DNA of 64,000 bases from Verrucomicrobium sp. BvORR106. GTDB taxonomy: Bacteria; Verrucomicrobiota; Verrucomicrobiia; Verrucomicrobiales; Verrucomicrobiaceae. Shown here in pieces: positions 10,213 to 18,559 of this stretch. Position 1 is the stretch's first letter, and every line of letters begins with the position of its first letter. The translations under genes were made by a program, and so were the position numbers. Under the pieces are notes generated by a model. That model ran no database searches. It was given only the letters and a program-made list of their open reading frames with translations, and was not told the DNA's origin. The DNA is taken from NCBI RefSeq assembly GCF_000739655.1, contig NZ_BATR01000103.1, forward strand, positions 1 through 64,000, given 5' to 3'.

Positions 10213-10542
10213 TTATCGTGGCTGCAATGGACCTGCCTCGTAAACAAAACGTTTCCCGCGGGATTCAGGATTGTAACCTCCCTGCATCGCGCTTTCAATT
10301 GCTTTGGCCAGTCGGCCGTCATTGATTCGGAATCGCTGGTGCTGAGGCATGTCTCCGTGCCGGCAAGGGTCTATATCGAACTCTAACAGCAGTTCTCGGT
10401 GGCTTGGTTCGGGATGCTCGATGAGAATCGCCACGCCCAAGAGCGTGGGCGTGTCTTGAGCCCGGCCTCTAGTCCAGGTCGGCTGGCGAAGTACACTCCG
10501 GCGAAAGTTTATCTCGCCGACCTTGATGCTGCCTTTATTCAT
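10213..10542 (-). CDS. Conserved hypothetical protein
   Basis: 109 residues, soluble. RFRINDGRLAKAIESAMQGG then YNPESRGKRFVYEAG looks like a genuine conserved domain (helix followed by a strand-turn), but no function is known to me. ATG start at 10542; 38 bp upstream of the next gene in the block. Confidence 0.55.
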   Translation of the reverse strand: MNKGSIKVGEINFRRSVLRQPTWTRGRAQDTPTLLGVAILIEHPEPSHRELLLEFDIDPCRHGDMPQHQRFRINDGRLAKAIESAMQGGYNPESRGKRFVYEAGPLQPR

Positions 10543-10606
10543 GAAGGATATGATCGGCTAAGGTTGAAAACGAAACGCGGAGTTATACATTGCGTCCACT
10601 TCCTTG

Positions 10607-11056
10607 TCAGACCAACGGCCCATCATGCTTGGCAATTTGATCTGCGGATGCAAACCAGGGAGCATGTTCTGCCCAATAAATATTTGCCTGGGGCCTTATG
10701 CCGGGATCAGAATCCAATAGCCCGCTTGGCACGACCCAGAACTGCCGATTGCGGCTCAACTTGGGAACAGGCGAGCCACAGTTCTTGCAAAAGCACCTCG
10801 GGAACCCCGGATTCTCACTGGTGTCCACAAACGTTTCGATGAGGTCTTCGCCCTGAGTCCATCGGACTGAACTTTCGGGAAATGCCAGGTTTGCGGCATG
10901 TATCGAGCCACTTGATTTTTGGCATGAACGGCAGTGACAATAGAGAAACTTAAGCGGTACTCCTGTAACCTCGAAGGCTACCTTGCCGCAAAGACACGAC
11001 CCTGTGATGGGAGTCGCTTCTGTGTTGGCCTCTGTTGATTCCTGACGTGTGCTCAT
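10607..11056 (-). CDS. GFA (glutathione-dependent formaldehyde-activating enzyme-like) zinc protein
   Basis: 149 residues of the GFA/CENP-V fold. Zinc-binding cysteines are in the expected order: GSCLCGKVAFEV, then YCHCRSCQKSSGS, then CFCKNCGSP. These proteins form a mostly beta fold with two Zn sites; the glutathione-formaldehyde adduct reaction is shown only for some members. ATG at 11056 suits the family length; the open frame extends a further 40 codons into the neighbouring gene without support. Confidence 0.88.
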   Translation of the reverse strand: MSTRQESTEANTEATPITGSCLCGKVAFEVTGVPLKFLYCHCRSCQKSSGSIHAANLAFPESSVRWTQGEDLIETFVDTSENPGFPRCFCKNCGSPVPKLSRNRQFWVVPSGLLDSDPGIRPQANIYWAEHAPWFASADQIAKHDGPLV

Positions 11057-11081
11057 CGGATAGCGGTGAATTCTACGGTGT

Positions 11082-11483
11082 TTAGCAAATCCAAAAGCCT
11101 CCGACAAGGATGTATCCGATCGTGGCGGGAAGATCGAGTATGAATGACCAAGCTGTGCCCGCTGCCGCCACACCAAGCGCCCGCGGTCGGTTGGTCAGCT
11201 TTCGGTCGTAAAAGATGATCACCAGCAGTAGCCACTCGACCATCCGTATTGGGATGAGACCAAACATGAACGCCAGACTCTGGAAAGAAGAAGTGGCCCA
11301 GTTGAAATAGGGGTACCCGAACGCGATCCCAATCAGCGTCCTTGAGAGTCCTATTGGAAACCATAGTGTGGTGGCTTTCCCGTATAGTTTGGAGATCACG
11401 AACGCCGCTGTGCAATATCCAGCCAGCTTGATTGCTGCAAAGGCTAGGCCGCCTAGTTCTGGGTTATCGACTCCTGCAGGCAT
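11082..11483 (-). CDS. Integral membrane protein, unknown
   Basis: 133 residues with four hydrophobic segments (about 14-31, 43-60, 67-93 and 106-130), leaving almost no soluble part. No family recognised. ATG start at 11483. Confidence 0.55.
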   Translation of the reverse strand: MPAGVDNPELGGLAFAAIKLAGYCTAAFVISKLYGKATTLWFPIGLSRTLIGIAFGYPYFNWATSSFQSLAFMFGLIPIRMVEWLLLVIIFYDRKLTNRPRALGVAAAGTAWSFILDLPATIGYILVGGFWIC

Positions 11484-11566
11484 TGGAATGGCTTCGTTTC
11501 ATGGATTGGCGATAGATAAATTCGATTGGCGGCCCCGGTGGTTGTCTCTGGCGTTTTGTCCCTCAC

Positions 11567-12022
11567 CTAAGGGCTTGTGTGCTGTATTGGAGGAACGATC
11601 TTGGCGTAGATCAGAGTCTTTCGGGTCGGCGGGGCATAGATGTTCGAGGCGACCAAGGCCACTGCTGCACCGTCCGCAGTGATTTTTGGAGTGGAGGTGC
11701 GCAGTCCTGACTCGTCGAGAGAGAGGTATGCCATCTGAGCTTCCCGGTCTTCTGGTGAAATGACAATCGTCCAATGGCCATCGGCGACGTTGCGAAGGTA
11801 TGCGACTCCGGAATCATCCGTCTGCACCTCGAAGCGGCTGGGCCGTGCGATGGAGCCAAAAACAACCGTCTGGAAGTACGCTCTGAGGGGTGTGTGAGAG
11901 AGTGGCATTTTGGAGCGAGCATCTACAGCGCGTATTGCTACGAGAGTGGTTCCGGAATGCTGGCACGATGACAGACACGATGTCGCTATGAGGGCGATCA
12001 GGAGGAAAAACTTTTTGCTCAT
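11567..12022 (-). CDS. Putative lipoprotein
   Basis: 151 residues with a type II signal peptide: basic start MSKK, hydrophobic core FFLLIALIATSCL and a lipobox ending at Cys20 (LSSC). The mature part has a carboxypeptidase-regulatory-like feel (AVDARSKMPLSHTPLRAYF, then TDDSGVAYLRNVADGHWTI), a beta-sandwich pattern seen in surface lipoproteins. No precise function. Confidence 0.65.
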   Translation of the reverse strand: MSKKFFLLIALIATSCLSSCQHSGTTLVAIRAVDARSKMPLSHTPLRAYFQTVVFGSIARPSRFEVQTDDSGVAYLRNVADGHWTIVISPEDREAQMAYLSLDESGLRTSTPKITADGAAVALVASNIYAPPTRKTLIYAKIVPPIQHTSP

Positions 12023-12122
12023 GGTCCAATGGCGATTGTCTTCTTTTCTTGGGGGGTGCCTTGTCCATTCTTACCGGACCAGTGCTGAAGTTCAGCTGCG
12101 ACTGGCCAATCTTTGCGACGAT

Positions 12123-12527
12123 CTAAGCTTGGGGATGTTGCCAGCTCTTGTAGACCGCTTCCAGGCTGTAACCGTCCGGATCAAAAACGTTCGCGGCGCA
12201 GTAGCGGGGATCGTAGTACAAGCGAGCAGCAGGTTTGCCGTTGTCGGTGGCGCCCGCAGCCATTGCCGCATTGTAGAAGGCGTCTACCTCGGCCTGGCTC
12301 TTGGCGACAAAGCCGACGTGCGCAGCCTTGGCGTCTGCCTCTCCCTGCCTGAGCCAGAAGAAGACGCGGCCCTCCCGTCCGAAGCCCTTGAGATCGGGGT
12401 GGCCGGGTGGGCCATCCTTGCCGTCGTAGTCGATCACATGCTCGATGCCGAGCGGATTGAGCGCCGCTTCGTAAAAGGCAATGGATCGATCGATATCCCT
12501 GACCGTTATGAAGACGTGGTCGAGCAT
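12123..12527 (-). CDS. VOC superfamily (glyoxalase/bleomycin-resistance fold) protein
   Basis: 134 residues of the vicinal-oxygen-chelate fold: MLDHVFITVRDIDRSIAFYE opens the first beta-alpha-beta module, and AHVGFVAKSQAEVDAFYNAA and the C-terminal NVFDPDGYSLEAVYKSW the second. Such proteins bind a divalent metal with paired His/Glu ligands. The start is ATG at 12527; an open frame runs 36 codons upstream but does not fit the family. Last member of the small-gene block. Confidence 0.88.
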   Translation of the reverse strand: MLDHVFITVRDIDRSIAFYEAALNPLGIEHVIDYDGKDGPPGHPDLKGFGREGRVFFWLRQGEADAKAAHVGFVAKSQAEVDAFYNAAMAAGATDNGKPAARLYYDPRYCAANVFDPDGYSLEAVYKSWQHPQA

Positions 12528-12663
12528 GGGTCCTTGTTTTTGTTGATGGATTGTAAGGCGTTGTGGTGACGTCTGTCGATAGAGGCGTTGCAGATACTCT
12601 GGTGCGCATGCCAATGGACGTCGCTTGCATCCCATCCGGGATGCAATTACCCTTTTTGATCAT

Positions 12664-12700
12664 CCGGAGGTGTCAGTCGCTCCGCTCCTTCAACCTCCGG
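12664..12700. repeat. Inverted repeat / hairpin downstream of the synthase gene
   Basis: Perfect 8-bp arms CCGGAGGT and ACCTCCGG enclose 21 bp. It lies in the 291-bp gap between the VOC gene and the KAS-type gene, which otherwise shows no gene or promoter I can support. Confidence 0.4.
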
Positions 12701-12818
12701 CATCGGAAGGCATGACGGGAGGGCGATCTGATCATCCGAAACAATATTTCTACTTCCCAGTGGAGAGATGCCCCCTCGCACATGCGGTTTGTTGATAGCT
12801 TGCCGATCAGACCAGAAA

Positions 12819-14084
12819 CTACACCTTCGCCACCACCAAGCTCGAATCCACGCCGCCAAATCCAAACGAGTTGAGTAGCGCGGCCCGCACTTCTGCCTCG
12901 CGCCCATGATTGGGCACGTAGTCCAGGGGGGCGCAGTTGGTCTTTTCGAAATGGAGGGTAGGGGGGAGCCAGCTGTTTTCCATACCCAGGAGGGTGATGG
13001 CACACTCCATGGCCCCGGCAGCGCCGAGGGCGTGGCCGGTATAGGGCTTGGTGCCTGAGGTAGGGGGCGCATCGGGGCCAAAAAGGGCGGCGATCTGTGC
13101 GGCCTCATTCACATCGTTCTGCGGCGTGCTGCTCGCGTGCGCGCTGACGTAGGCGATGTCGGAAGCGTTGAGCCGTGCGTCATCCAGAGCCATCTGCATG
13201 GTGCGGTAAAGCGGCTCACCATCCGGGCGGGGGATGGTCATGTGGTGGGCCTCACTGGTGAGGCTGAAGCCCACCAGCTCGGCGTAGATCCTGGCGCCAC
13301 GGCGGGTGGCGTGCTCATAGCTCTCGACTACGAAGCAGGCGGCTCCTTCACCCATGACAAAGCCGTCGCGGCCCACATCGAAGGGGCGGCAGGCGTGGGC
13401 GATAGGATCGCCCTGCCAGCGGCTCATGGTGTGGATGAGATCAAACGCCGTGAAGGTAAGGGGGCTCAAAGGGGCCTCGGAAGCCCCCGCAATGATGACA
13501 TCGGCATGGCCTTCACGAATCAGCCGCAGCGCATCGCCCAGAGCCACGTTGCCGCTGGCGCAGCTGTTGGAGTGGGTGGTAGCCGGTCCTTGGAGGCCGA
13601 AGTGGATGGAGATGTTGCTGTGTGTGGAGCCCCCGTAGATCTGCAGGGCGAGAGCCCGGGGCACGCTCTTGATGCCTTCTGTGAGAAACTTGGCGTGATG
13701 GCGTTCGGCATCGGCGATGCCGCCCAAGGCGCTGCCAAAGCTCACGCCGATGCGGGGATGCCTGGAGCCGGGGGCAAGATCCAGGCCGGCATCTTCAATG
13801 GCGAGCTTCGTGCCCACCATGGCGAACTGGGTGCAGCGGTCCCAGCGCTTGGCTTCGTGGGAGGGAAACCACTGGCTGACGTCGAAGTCCGGCATTTCCG
13901 CTGCGCACTGCGCCTTGTTGGCGCTGACATCGAAGCATCGGACACGAGCGATGGGGCTCTTCTCTGCCAGCAGGCCCTGCCAGAAGGCGACCTTGCCCGT
14001 GCCGATGGGCGTGACGGGGCCGATGCCGGTGATGACAGCGCGGCGTGAGTCGGGGGAGCGGGGAATGTCTCGGCTGACAGGCAC
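12819..14084 (-). CDS. Beta-ketoacyl-ACP synthase (KAS II/FabF-like)
   Basis: 421 residues of the thiolase-fold condensing enzymes that extend acyl-ACP with malonyl-ACP. The catalytic triad is Cys175 in SNSCASGN, His near 312 in SAHASSTPQND and His near 346 in YTGHALGAAGAME. Length and motif order are FabF-like, although the Cys motif departs from the usual ACATG form and the first His motif reads SAHASS rather than NAHGTS. No ACP, KR or other fatty-acid gene lies nearby, so it may serve a specialised lipid or polyketide rather than bulk synthesis. It follows the GtrA gene by 3 bp. Confidence 0.88.
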   Translation of the reverse strand: MPVSRDIPRSPDSRRAVITGIGPVTPIGTGKVAFWQGLLAEKSPIARVRCFDVSANKAQCAAEMPDFDVSQWFPSHEAKRWDRCTQFAMVGTKLAIEDAGLDLAPGSRHPRIGVSFGSALGGIADAERHHAKFLTEGIKSVPRALALQIYGGSTHSNISIHFGLQGPATTHSNSCASGNVALGDALRLIREGHADVIIAGASEAPLSPLTFTAFDLIHTMSRWQGDPIAHACRPFDVGRDGFVMGEGAACFVVESYEHATRRGARIYAELVGFSLTSEAHHMTIPRPDGEPLYRTMQMALDDARLNASDIAYVSAHASSTPQNDVNEAAQIAALFGPDAPPTSGTKPYTGHALGAAGAMECAITLLGMENSWLPPTLHFEKTNCAPLDYVPNHGREAEVRAALLNSFGFGGVDSSLVVAKV

Positions 14085-14087
14085 AGG

Positions 14088-14609
14088 TTAGCCTTTGAAG
14101 ATCACAAACTTGCGCATGGCGTAGTTCACCATGAACGAGGTGAATACGAATGCCAGCTGCGCCACGGCGCTGGGGACTGCATAGCGGCCCACTAGAAAGT
14201 CAATGACCCACAGTCCGGGGAAGAAACCGCAGGCCGCCACGCCAAAGAAGAGAGCCATCTCCTTCCACTTGCTGTGGCGACCAGGGGTGAAGACAAACAG
14301 GATGTTCGTGAAGTACGCGGCCACCGCGCCAAAGGGGAACGCGAGGATGTTGTTGAGCAGCAGATTGTGCTTTCTCGCTTCCTCGGTCAGGACGGCTCCG
14401 TCAACCACCAGACCCTTGAGCGCCGGGAAGATGGTGAAAGAAAGCACGGCGACCAGGCCCTGATGAATGACGGTGGCGATGACACCGCAGGTGGCGTACA
14501 CCATGAACTGGACGAAGGGGGGCACATCACGGTTCCGTACCCGGGTCAGAATGGTTTTTAGGTCATTCTTGAGCAAGAACGTGAACGTCTCAGAGAGGGC
14601 GGAAGTCAT
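14088..14609 (-). CDS. GtrA family membrane protein
   Basis: 173 residues with four membrane segments and the GtrA/DPMS3-type layout: VQFMVYATCGVIATVIHQG (TM1), a loop, NNILAFPFGAVAAYFTNILF (TM2), then FFGVAACGFFPGLW and the C-terminal FVFTSFMVNYAMRKFVIF. Family members are thought to help flip or transfer polyprenyl-linked glucose or other sugars. ATG at 14609 is preferred; the frame extends upstream into the isomerase gene. Downstream KAS gene after 3 bp, so likely co-transcribed. Confidence 0.82.
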   Translation of the reverse strand: MTSALSETFTFLLKNDLKTILTRVRNRDVPPFVQFMVYATCGVIATVIHQGLVAVLSFTIFPALKGLVVDGAVLTEEARKHNLLLNNILAFPFGAVAAYFTNILFVFTPGRHSKWKEMALFFGVAACGFFPGLWVIDFLVGRYAVPSAVAQLAFVFTSFMVNYAMRKFVIFKG

Positions 14610-14677
14610 GTGGCGGCAGGGGATGTAGCCCAATCCGGCGCGGCAGCAAGGGAATGCGGAGGCGTGAGTCTGAACTT

Positions 14678-15595
14678 TCACTCACCGAACCGGGATTTCC
14701 ACTCCACCAGGCGCTCCTGCACGTGCGCCCGGCGCTGACCGGGACTGAGCTCCCAGACCAGGGGGGTGCCCTTGGGAACGAGGGGGAGGAGCGTGTCAAA
14801 ATCCACCCCGCCGCCGGTGAAGGGAATGCGGTGGTCCCGGGCGGGCCACTCCACATCATGCACATGGCAGCCGAGCAGACGGGGGGCGATTTCCCCCAGA
14901 AGCTCCGCGTGGTTCAGTAGACCCAGGTTCGCCTTGCGCTGGACGTGGCCAAAGTCATGCCAGAAGCCGATCCACGGGCAATCCCGGTAGTGGTTCAGCA
15001 AGCTCAGCATCTCAGGTTCGTTCGGCACCTGTTCGAAGTGACTGCGGGTCTCGACCCCGAGGACGATCTGGTATTGCTCACACTTGGGCAGCAGTTCATC
15101 CAGCGCGGCGCGGGCGAGGTCGAGATAGGGTTGGGAGAGCTTGGTCCGCTTCTCCACGAACTCCAGTTTCAATGCGGTGTACTCCCGGGAATAGATCTTT
15201 CCCGCCTGCGTCAGAGCCTCAAGCTTGGTGGTGTAGCTCTTCATGGGCACGCTGCCCAGGTGTAGCACGACCCGCCGTGCCCCGAGCCGGGCCGTCATCT
15301 CCAGAGTCGCCTCCGTGAGATTCAGGGCGCGGAAACGCTCCGACTCGCGGTGGGAGGTGAACTCAAACGCATCGGGCGCATCCATCATGACCTCCACCGG
15401 TGGCGGGCAGAAGTTATGCACGCTGGAGACCTGGATGACCTTCTGCTCCACCGCCTGGAGCAGGCCGGGCAGGTGGGACACCTTCAGCCCATGGCTGACC
15501 TCGATGTGATCGAAGCCCAGCATCCGGGCCTCCATGGCAAGCTGCATGCCCTCCTCATGGCGGTGGCTGTTCCAGCAAGTGGAGAGGGAAAGCAT
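14678..15595 (-). CDS. Sugar phosphate isomerase/epimerase-like TIM barrel protein
   Basis: 305 residues of the AP-endonuclease-2/xylose-isomerase-like barrel family. Metal-ligand type motifs occur at VVLHLGSV, GVETRSHFEQVP, GFWHDFGHVQ and CHVHDVEW, spaced as in this family, where a divalent metal is held by Glu/Asp/His at the barrel mouth. The substrate is not predictable. It is upstream of gtrA on the same strand with a 68-bp gap. ATG start at 15595. Confidence 0.78.
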   Translation of the reverse strand: MLSLSTCWNSHRHEEGMQLAMEARMLGFDHIEVSHGLKVSHLPGLLQAVEQKVIQVSSVHNFCPPPVEVMMDAPDAFEFTSHRESERFRALNLTEATLEMTARLGARRVVLHLGSVPMKSYTTKLEALTQAGKIYSREYTALKLEFVEKRTKLSQPYLDLARAALDELLPKCEQYQIVLGVETRSHFEQVPNEPEMLSLLNHYRDCPWIGFWHDFGHVQRKANLGLLNHAELLGEIAPRLLGCHVHDVEWPARDHRIPFTGGGVDFDTLLPLVPKGTPLVWELSPGQRRAHVQERLVEWKSRFGE

Positions 15596-15600
15596 GGGGG

Positions 15601-15722
15601 AAAGTTAAAAGTTAAGAGTGAGAAGTTAAAAGTTCAGAGAAGCGGGCCTTAGTCAGAGGGCTGTTGAACAGGGGCCTCGTGCTTGGTGGTCATCTCATCA
15701 CTCATCACATCTAACGCTTAAC
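15601..15722. repeat. A/T-rich intergenic repeat, family A (partial)
   Basis: The gap between murA and the isomerase holds AGTTAAAAGTTAAGAG on one side and ATCTAACGCTTAACC on the other, approximate inverted copies of each other and related to the repeats at 25998 and 39640. Confidence 0.4.
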
Positions 15723-15730
15723 CACTCGTG

Positions 15731-16996
15731 CTACTCTTTCACGCGCTCGGTGACAGCACCAAGCATGCTGAGCTTCTCATCCAGGTGCTCGTAACCACGA
15801 TCAATGTGATAGAGGCGGTGGATTTCGGTGGTGCCTTTGGCGGCGAGGCCGGCGAGCACGAGGGCGGCGGAGGCGCGCAGATCGCTCGCCATGACCGGAG
15901 CACCGCTGAGGGTTTCCACGCCCGTGATGCGGGCGGTGTCGCCGTCGAGCTCGATGTTGGCTCCCATGCGCTTCAGCTCAGACACATGCATGAAGCGCTG
16001 GGGGAAGATGGTTTCCTTGATGCTGCTGAGGCCGGGGATGAGGCAGGCCAGAGCGCAGAACTGGGCCTGCATGTCCGTGGGGAAGCCGGGGTAGACCCGC
16101 GTCGTGAGATGGAAGCCCTTGGGCGAGCCGCTGCCGGGCATGATGGTCACGCTGTCCTTCGTGGAGGTGACCTCGTACCCTGAGGCCAGGAGGGTGTCCG
16201 TCACATTCTTCAGGTGGGCGGGCACGACCCGCTTCACCATCACGCCGTCACCAAAGATGGCACCGGCAACGAGGAAAGTACCTGCCTCGATGCGGTCTGG
16301 AATGACGGTGTGCTCCGCACCATGCAGCTCTTTGACGCCTTCGACGACGATCCGCGTGGTGCCGGCACCTTCGATCTTGGCCCCCATCTTGATCAGGAAG
16401 TTGGCAAGGTCTTCCACCTCGGGTTCTGCAGCAGCCCCTTCGATGATGGTCGTGCCCTTGGTGAGCACGGCGGCCATGAGCACGTTGTCTGTGCCCAGCA
16501 CCGTGGAGCCGAACTTGCCCAGCAGGTTCATGGTACAACCCTTGAGCGGCTTCTTGGCCTCAATGTGGATGTTGCCCCCGTCCATCTGCACCTTGGCGCC
16601 CAGATACTCCAGGCCCTTCAGGTGGAGGTCCACAGGGCGGTCGCCGATGACGCAGCCCCCGGGCATGGAGACGACGGCCTTGCGCAGACGGCCGGTGAGT
16701 GGGCCCATCACGCAGATGGAGGCGCGCATTTTCCTCACCAGGTCATAAGGCGTGTCGGGGATGATCTTCTCCGCCTTGACGTTCACCGTGCCGCTGGCGC
16801 GCTCCACTTCGGCCCCCAGGGCGCGGAGGATCTGCAGCATGTAGTTCGTATCGCTCAGGTCAGGCACCTGGCGGATCACGCAATCATCCTTGGTCAGCAG
16901 CGTGGCCGCCAGGATGGGCAGGGAGGAGTTCTTGGAGCCACTGATGAGAACCTTGCCGCGCAGACGGTTGCCGCCGTGAACGATGAGCTTTTCCAT
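15731..16996 (-). CDS. murA: UDP-N-acetylglucosamine 1-carboxyvinyltransferase
   Basis: 421 residues, full length. Transfers enolpyruvate from PEP to UDP-GlcNAc, the first committed step of peptidoglycan synthesis, in the cytoplasm. The substrate-binding Lys22-Asn23 (ISGSKNSS) and the catalytic Cys115 in [10 protein letters not shown] fall at the same positions as in the E. coli enzyme, so it should be fosfomycin-sensitive. It lies 24 bp downstream of prmC, probably one operon. Confidence 0.97.
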   Translation of the reverse strand: MEKLIVHGGNRLRGKVLISGSKNSSLPILAATLLTKDDCVIRQVPDLSDTNYMLQILRALGAEVERASGTVNVKAEKIIPDTPYDLVRKMRASICVMGPLTGRLRKAVVSMPGGCVIGDRPVDLHLKGLEYLGAKVQMDGGNIHIEAKKPLKGCTMNLLGKFGSTVLGTDNVLMAAVLTKGTTIIEGAAAEPEVEDLANFLIKMGAKIEGAGTTRIVVEGVKELHGAEHTVIPDRIEAGTFLVAGAIFGDGVMVKRVVPAHLKNVTDTLLASGYEVTSTKDSVTIMPGSGSPKGFHLTTRVYPGFPTDMQAQFCALACLIPGLSSIKETIFPQRFMHVSELKRMGANIELDGDTARITGVETLSGAPVMASDLRASAALVLAGLAAKGTTEIHRLYHIDRGYEHLDEKLSMLGAVTERVKE

Positions 16997-17020
16997 GAGA
17001 GAGGAGTTAGGGGAGAGGGG

Positions 17021-17962
17021 TCAGGAGGGAAGTGAGGGAAGTGAGGGAAGTGAGGGAGAGTCGTCCGCACTGCCTGCGTCATCCGGTGAGGCCGGTGGAG
17101 CGGGAGGCAGGGGAGGGCGGCGGGCAAAGACGAACCGGGGAATGCCCGCGAGATCCTCGGCCGACTGGATGGCCTGAAATCCGAGTTTCTGCAAGCGTTC
17201 GCTGACGGCAGATGCTTGATCGTAGTGGAGCTCGAGGGCCAGCAGGCCGTTCTCCGTAAGGTGCTCTGGAGCCGTCTCCAGCAGTCGGTCCACGATGACC
17301 AGCCCGTCCGGGCCTCCGTCGAGTGCCAGGTTCGGGTCGTGCGCCACTTCACGGCTGATCTCCTTGAGTTCGGCCGTGGGGATGTACGGGAGATTGGCCA
17401 CGATCAGGTCGAAGGCACCATCGGCGTGCTCCAGCAGGTCGCTGCGTACAAGGCGTACTTTTTGCCCATTGAGACCGAGCCGTCCGGCATTCAGTCGGGC
17501 CAGCTCTAAGGCATCTTCTGAGATGTCCACCAGCAGCACTTCGGCGGCAGGCCAGGCCTTGGCGAGGGAAAGGCCGATGCATCCCGATCCGGTGCCGACG
17601 TCCAGAAGGCGATGGGGAGGTGCACCTTTAGGAAACCATTTATCCACCAGCAGATGCACGAGATGTTCCGTCTCAGGCCGGGGAATGAGGGCGCGGTGAT
17701 CGCAGACAAACTCGCTGTCGTGGAACTCCACCGTGCCCAGCAGGTGTTGCAGGGGTTCACCCTCGCCGCGTCGCTTCAGGAGCACACGCAGCGGCTGTAG
17801 TTCTGGCTCGGCGAGCGTCTGGTCAAACCGGAGATACAGATCCAGCCGACGGCAGCCCAACACATGGGCCAGGAGGTGCTCCATGTTCAGTCGCGCATCT
17901 TCCACCCCGCGTTTGGCGAGGTAGTCCGCGCCAGATTGCAGGGTCTCCAGAAGCAGCTTCAT
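17021..17962 (-). CDS. prmC: Peptide chain release factor N5-glutamine methyltransferase
   Basis: 313 residues. Methylates the GGQ glutamine of release factors with SAM. The N-terminal helical domain (LLLETLQSGADYLAKRGVED) and the SAM site LLDVGTGSGCIGLSLA are clear. The catalytic motif is NLPYIP in place of the usual NPPY. ATG at 17962 matches the family start; the open frame extends 37 codons further without homology. The C-terminus carries a low-complexity tail (PSL repeated three times) encoded by a 9-bp tandem repeat at 17031-17057, beyond the normal enzyme end. murA follows after 24 bp. Confidence 0.94.
   Translation of the reverse strand: MKLLLETLQSGADYLAKRGVEDARLNMEHLLAHVLGCRRLDLYLRFDQTLAEPELQPLRVLLKRRGEGEPLQHLLGTVEFHDSEFVCDHRALIPRPETEHLVHLLVDKWFPKGAPPHRLLDVGTGSGCIGLSLAKAWPAAEVLLVDISEDALELARLNAGRLGLNGQKVRLVRSDLLEHADGAFDLIVANLPYIPTAELKEISREVAHDPNLALDGGPDGLVIVDRLLETAPEHLTENGLLALELHYDQASAVSERLQKLGFQAIQSAEDLAGIPRFVFARRPPLPPAPPASPDDAGSADDSPSLPSLPSLPS
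17031..17057. repeat. 9-bp tandem repeat inside the 3' end of prmC
   Basis: Three perfect copies of AGTGAGGGA. The period is a multiple of three, so copy-number change alters the Pro-Ser-Leu tail of PrmC without a frameshift. Confidence 0.85.
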
Positions 17963-18030
17963 GAACTGCGTTCCGTAGCAGGGAATGCAATTCAGTAAAA
18001 AGTAAAAAGTGAAAACTGAAAAGTTTCCAG

Positions 18031-18053
18031 GGGGGCCTGAGTACTCAGGGCCC
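18031..18053 (-). terminator. Hairpin downstream of the cyclic-nucleotide-binding gene
   Basis: The palindrome CCTGAGTACTCAGG (18036-18049), flanked by G and C runs, starts 11 bp past the stop of the CNBD gene on the minus strand and is followed by several T-rich runs (CTTTTC, GTTTTC, CTTTTT). It could act as a weak terminator before prmC. Confidence 0.4.
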
Positions 18054-18059
18054 GGTCTT

Positions 18060-18416
18060 TCAACCTCCCTCATCCACGCTGCGGAGGCGGCGGCTCAGGC
18101 CGCGCATGACGTGGATGGCGAAGTTTGGCACCTCGTGCACCATGAACTCGAAACGCTTTTCGTTGATGGGGATGAGCACGCAGTCCACGCTGGCCGTGGC
18201 GGTGGCGGTGCGGGGGCCGTTCTCGATGATGGCCATCTCGCCGAAGAAGCCATCCGCCTTCACCACTTCTACCAGGCGGCCTTTGACCTTCAGTTCCACC
18301 TCACCCTCTTTGACGACATAGAGGGAGTCACCGTCTTCCCCTTCGGAAAAGATGACCGTGCCAGCTGGAAACGGAACAGGCGGGGTGTCGGCTTCGAAAA
18401 TGTTGGGTAGTCTCAT
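18060..18416 (-). CDS. Cyclic nucleotide-binding domain protein (stand-alone)
   Basis: 118 residues consisting only of a cNMP-binding (CRP-type) beta-roll. The phosphate-binding cassette is recognisable as FFGEMAIIENGPRTATATAS, preceded by FSEGEDGDSLYVVKEGEVEL. There is no helix-turn-helix, so it is not a CRP transcription factor; it may be a regulatory subunit acting on another protein. The key Arg of the cassette is present, so ligand binding is plausible. No obvious partner nearby. Confidence 0.85.
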   Translation of the reverse strand: MRLPNIFEADTPPVPFPAGTVIFSEGEDGDSLYVVKEGEVELKVKGRLVEVVKADGFFGEMAIIENGPRTATATASVDCVLIPINEKRFEFMVHEVPNFAIHVMRGLSRRLRSVDEGG

Positions 18417-18559
18417 GGAGGTGTCAGGAGGAAGGGCTGGGAGTCGGAGGGGGCCAATGCCTTGACCAGTAAAACAGCGATTTCAAAGGCTGCCAGAACG
18501 GGTTGATGGCAAAAATGCTCCCCATCGCTCACCGCAGGAATCGGGCCTTTGTGCGGGGG

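Noticed and set aside
4807-12527. Integron cassette array
   Set aside because: Gene sizes and families fit, but I could not find paired RYYYAAC/GTTRRRY core sites in the gaps, several gaps are under 60 bp, two genes overlap, and no integrase gene is present.
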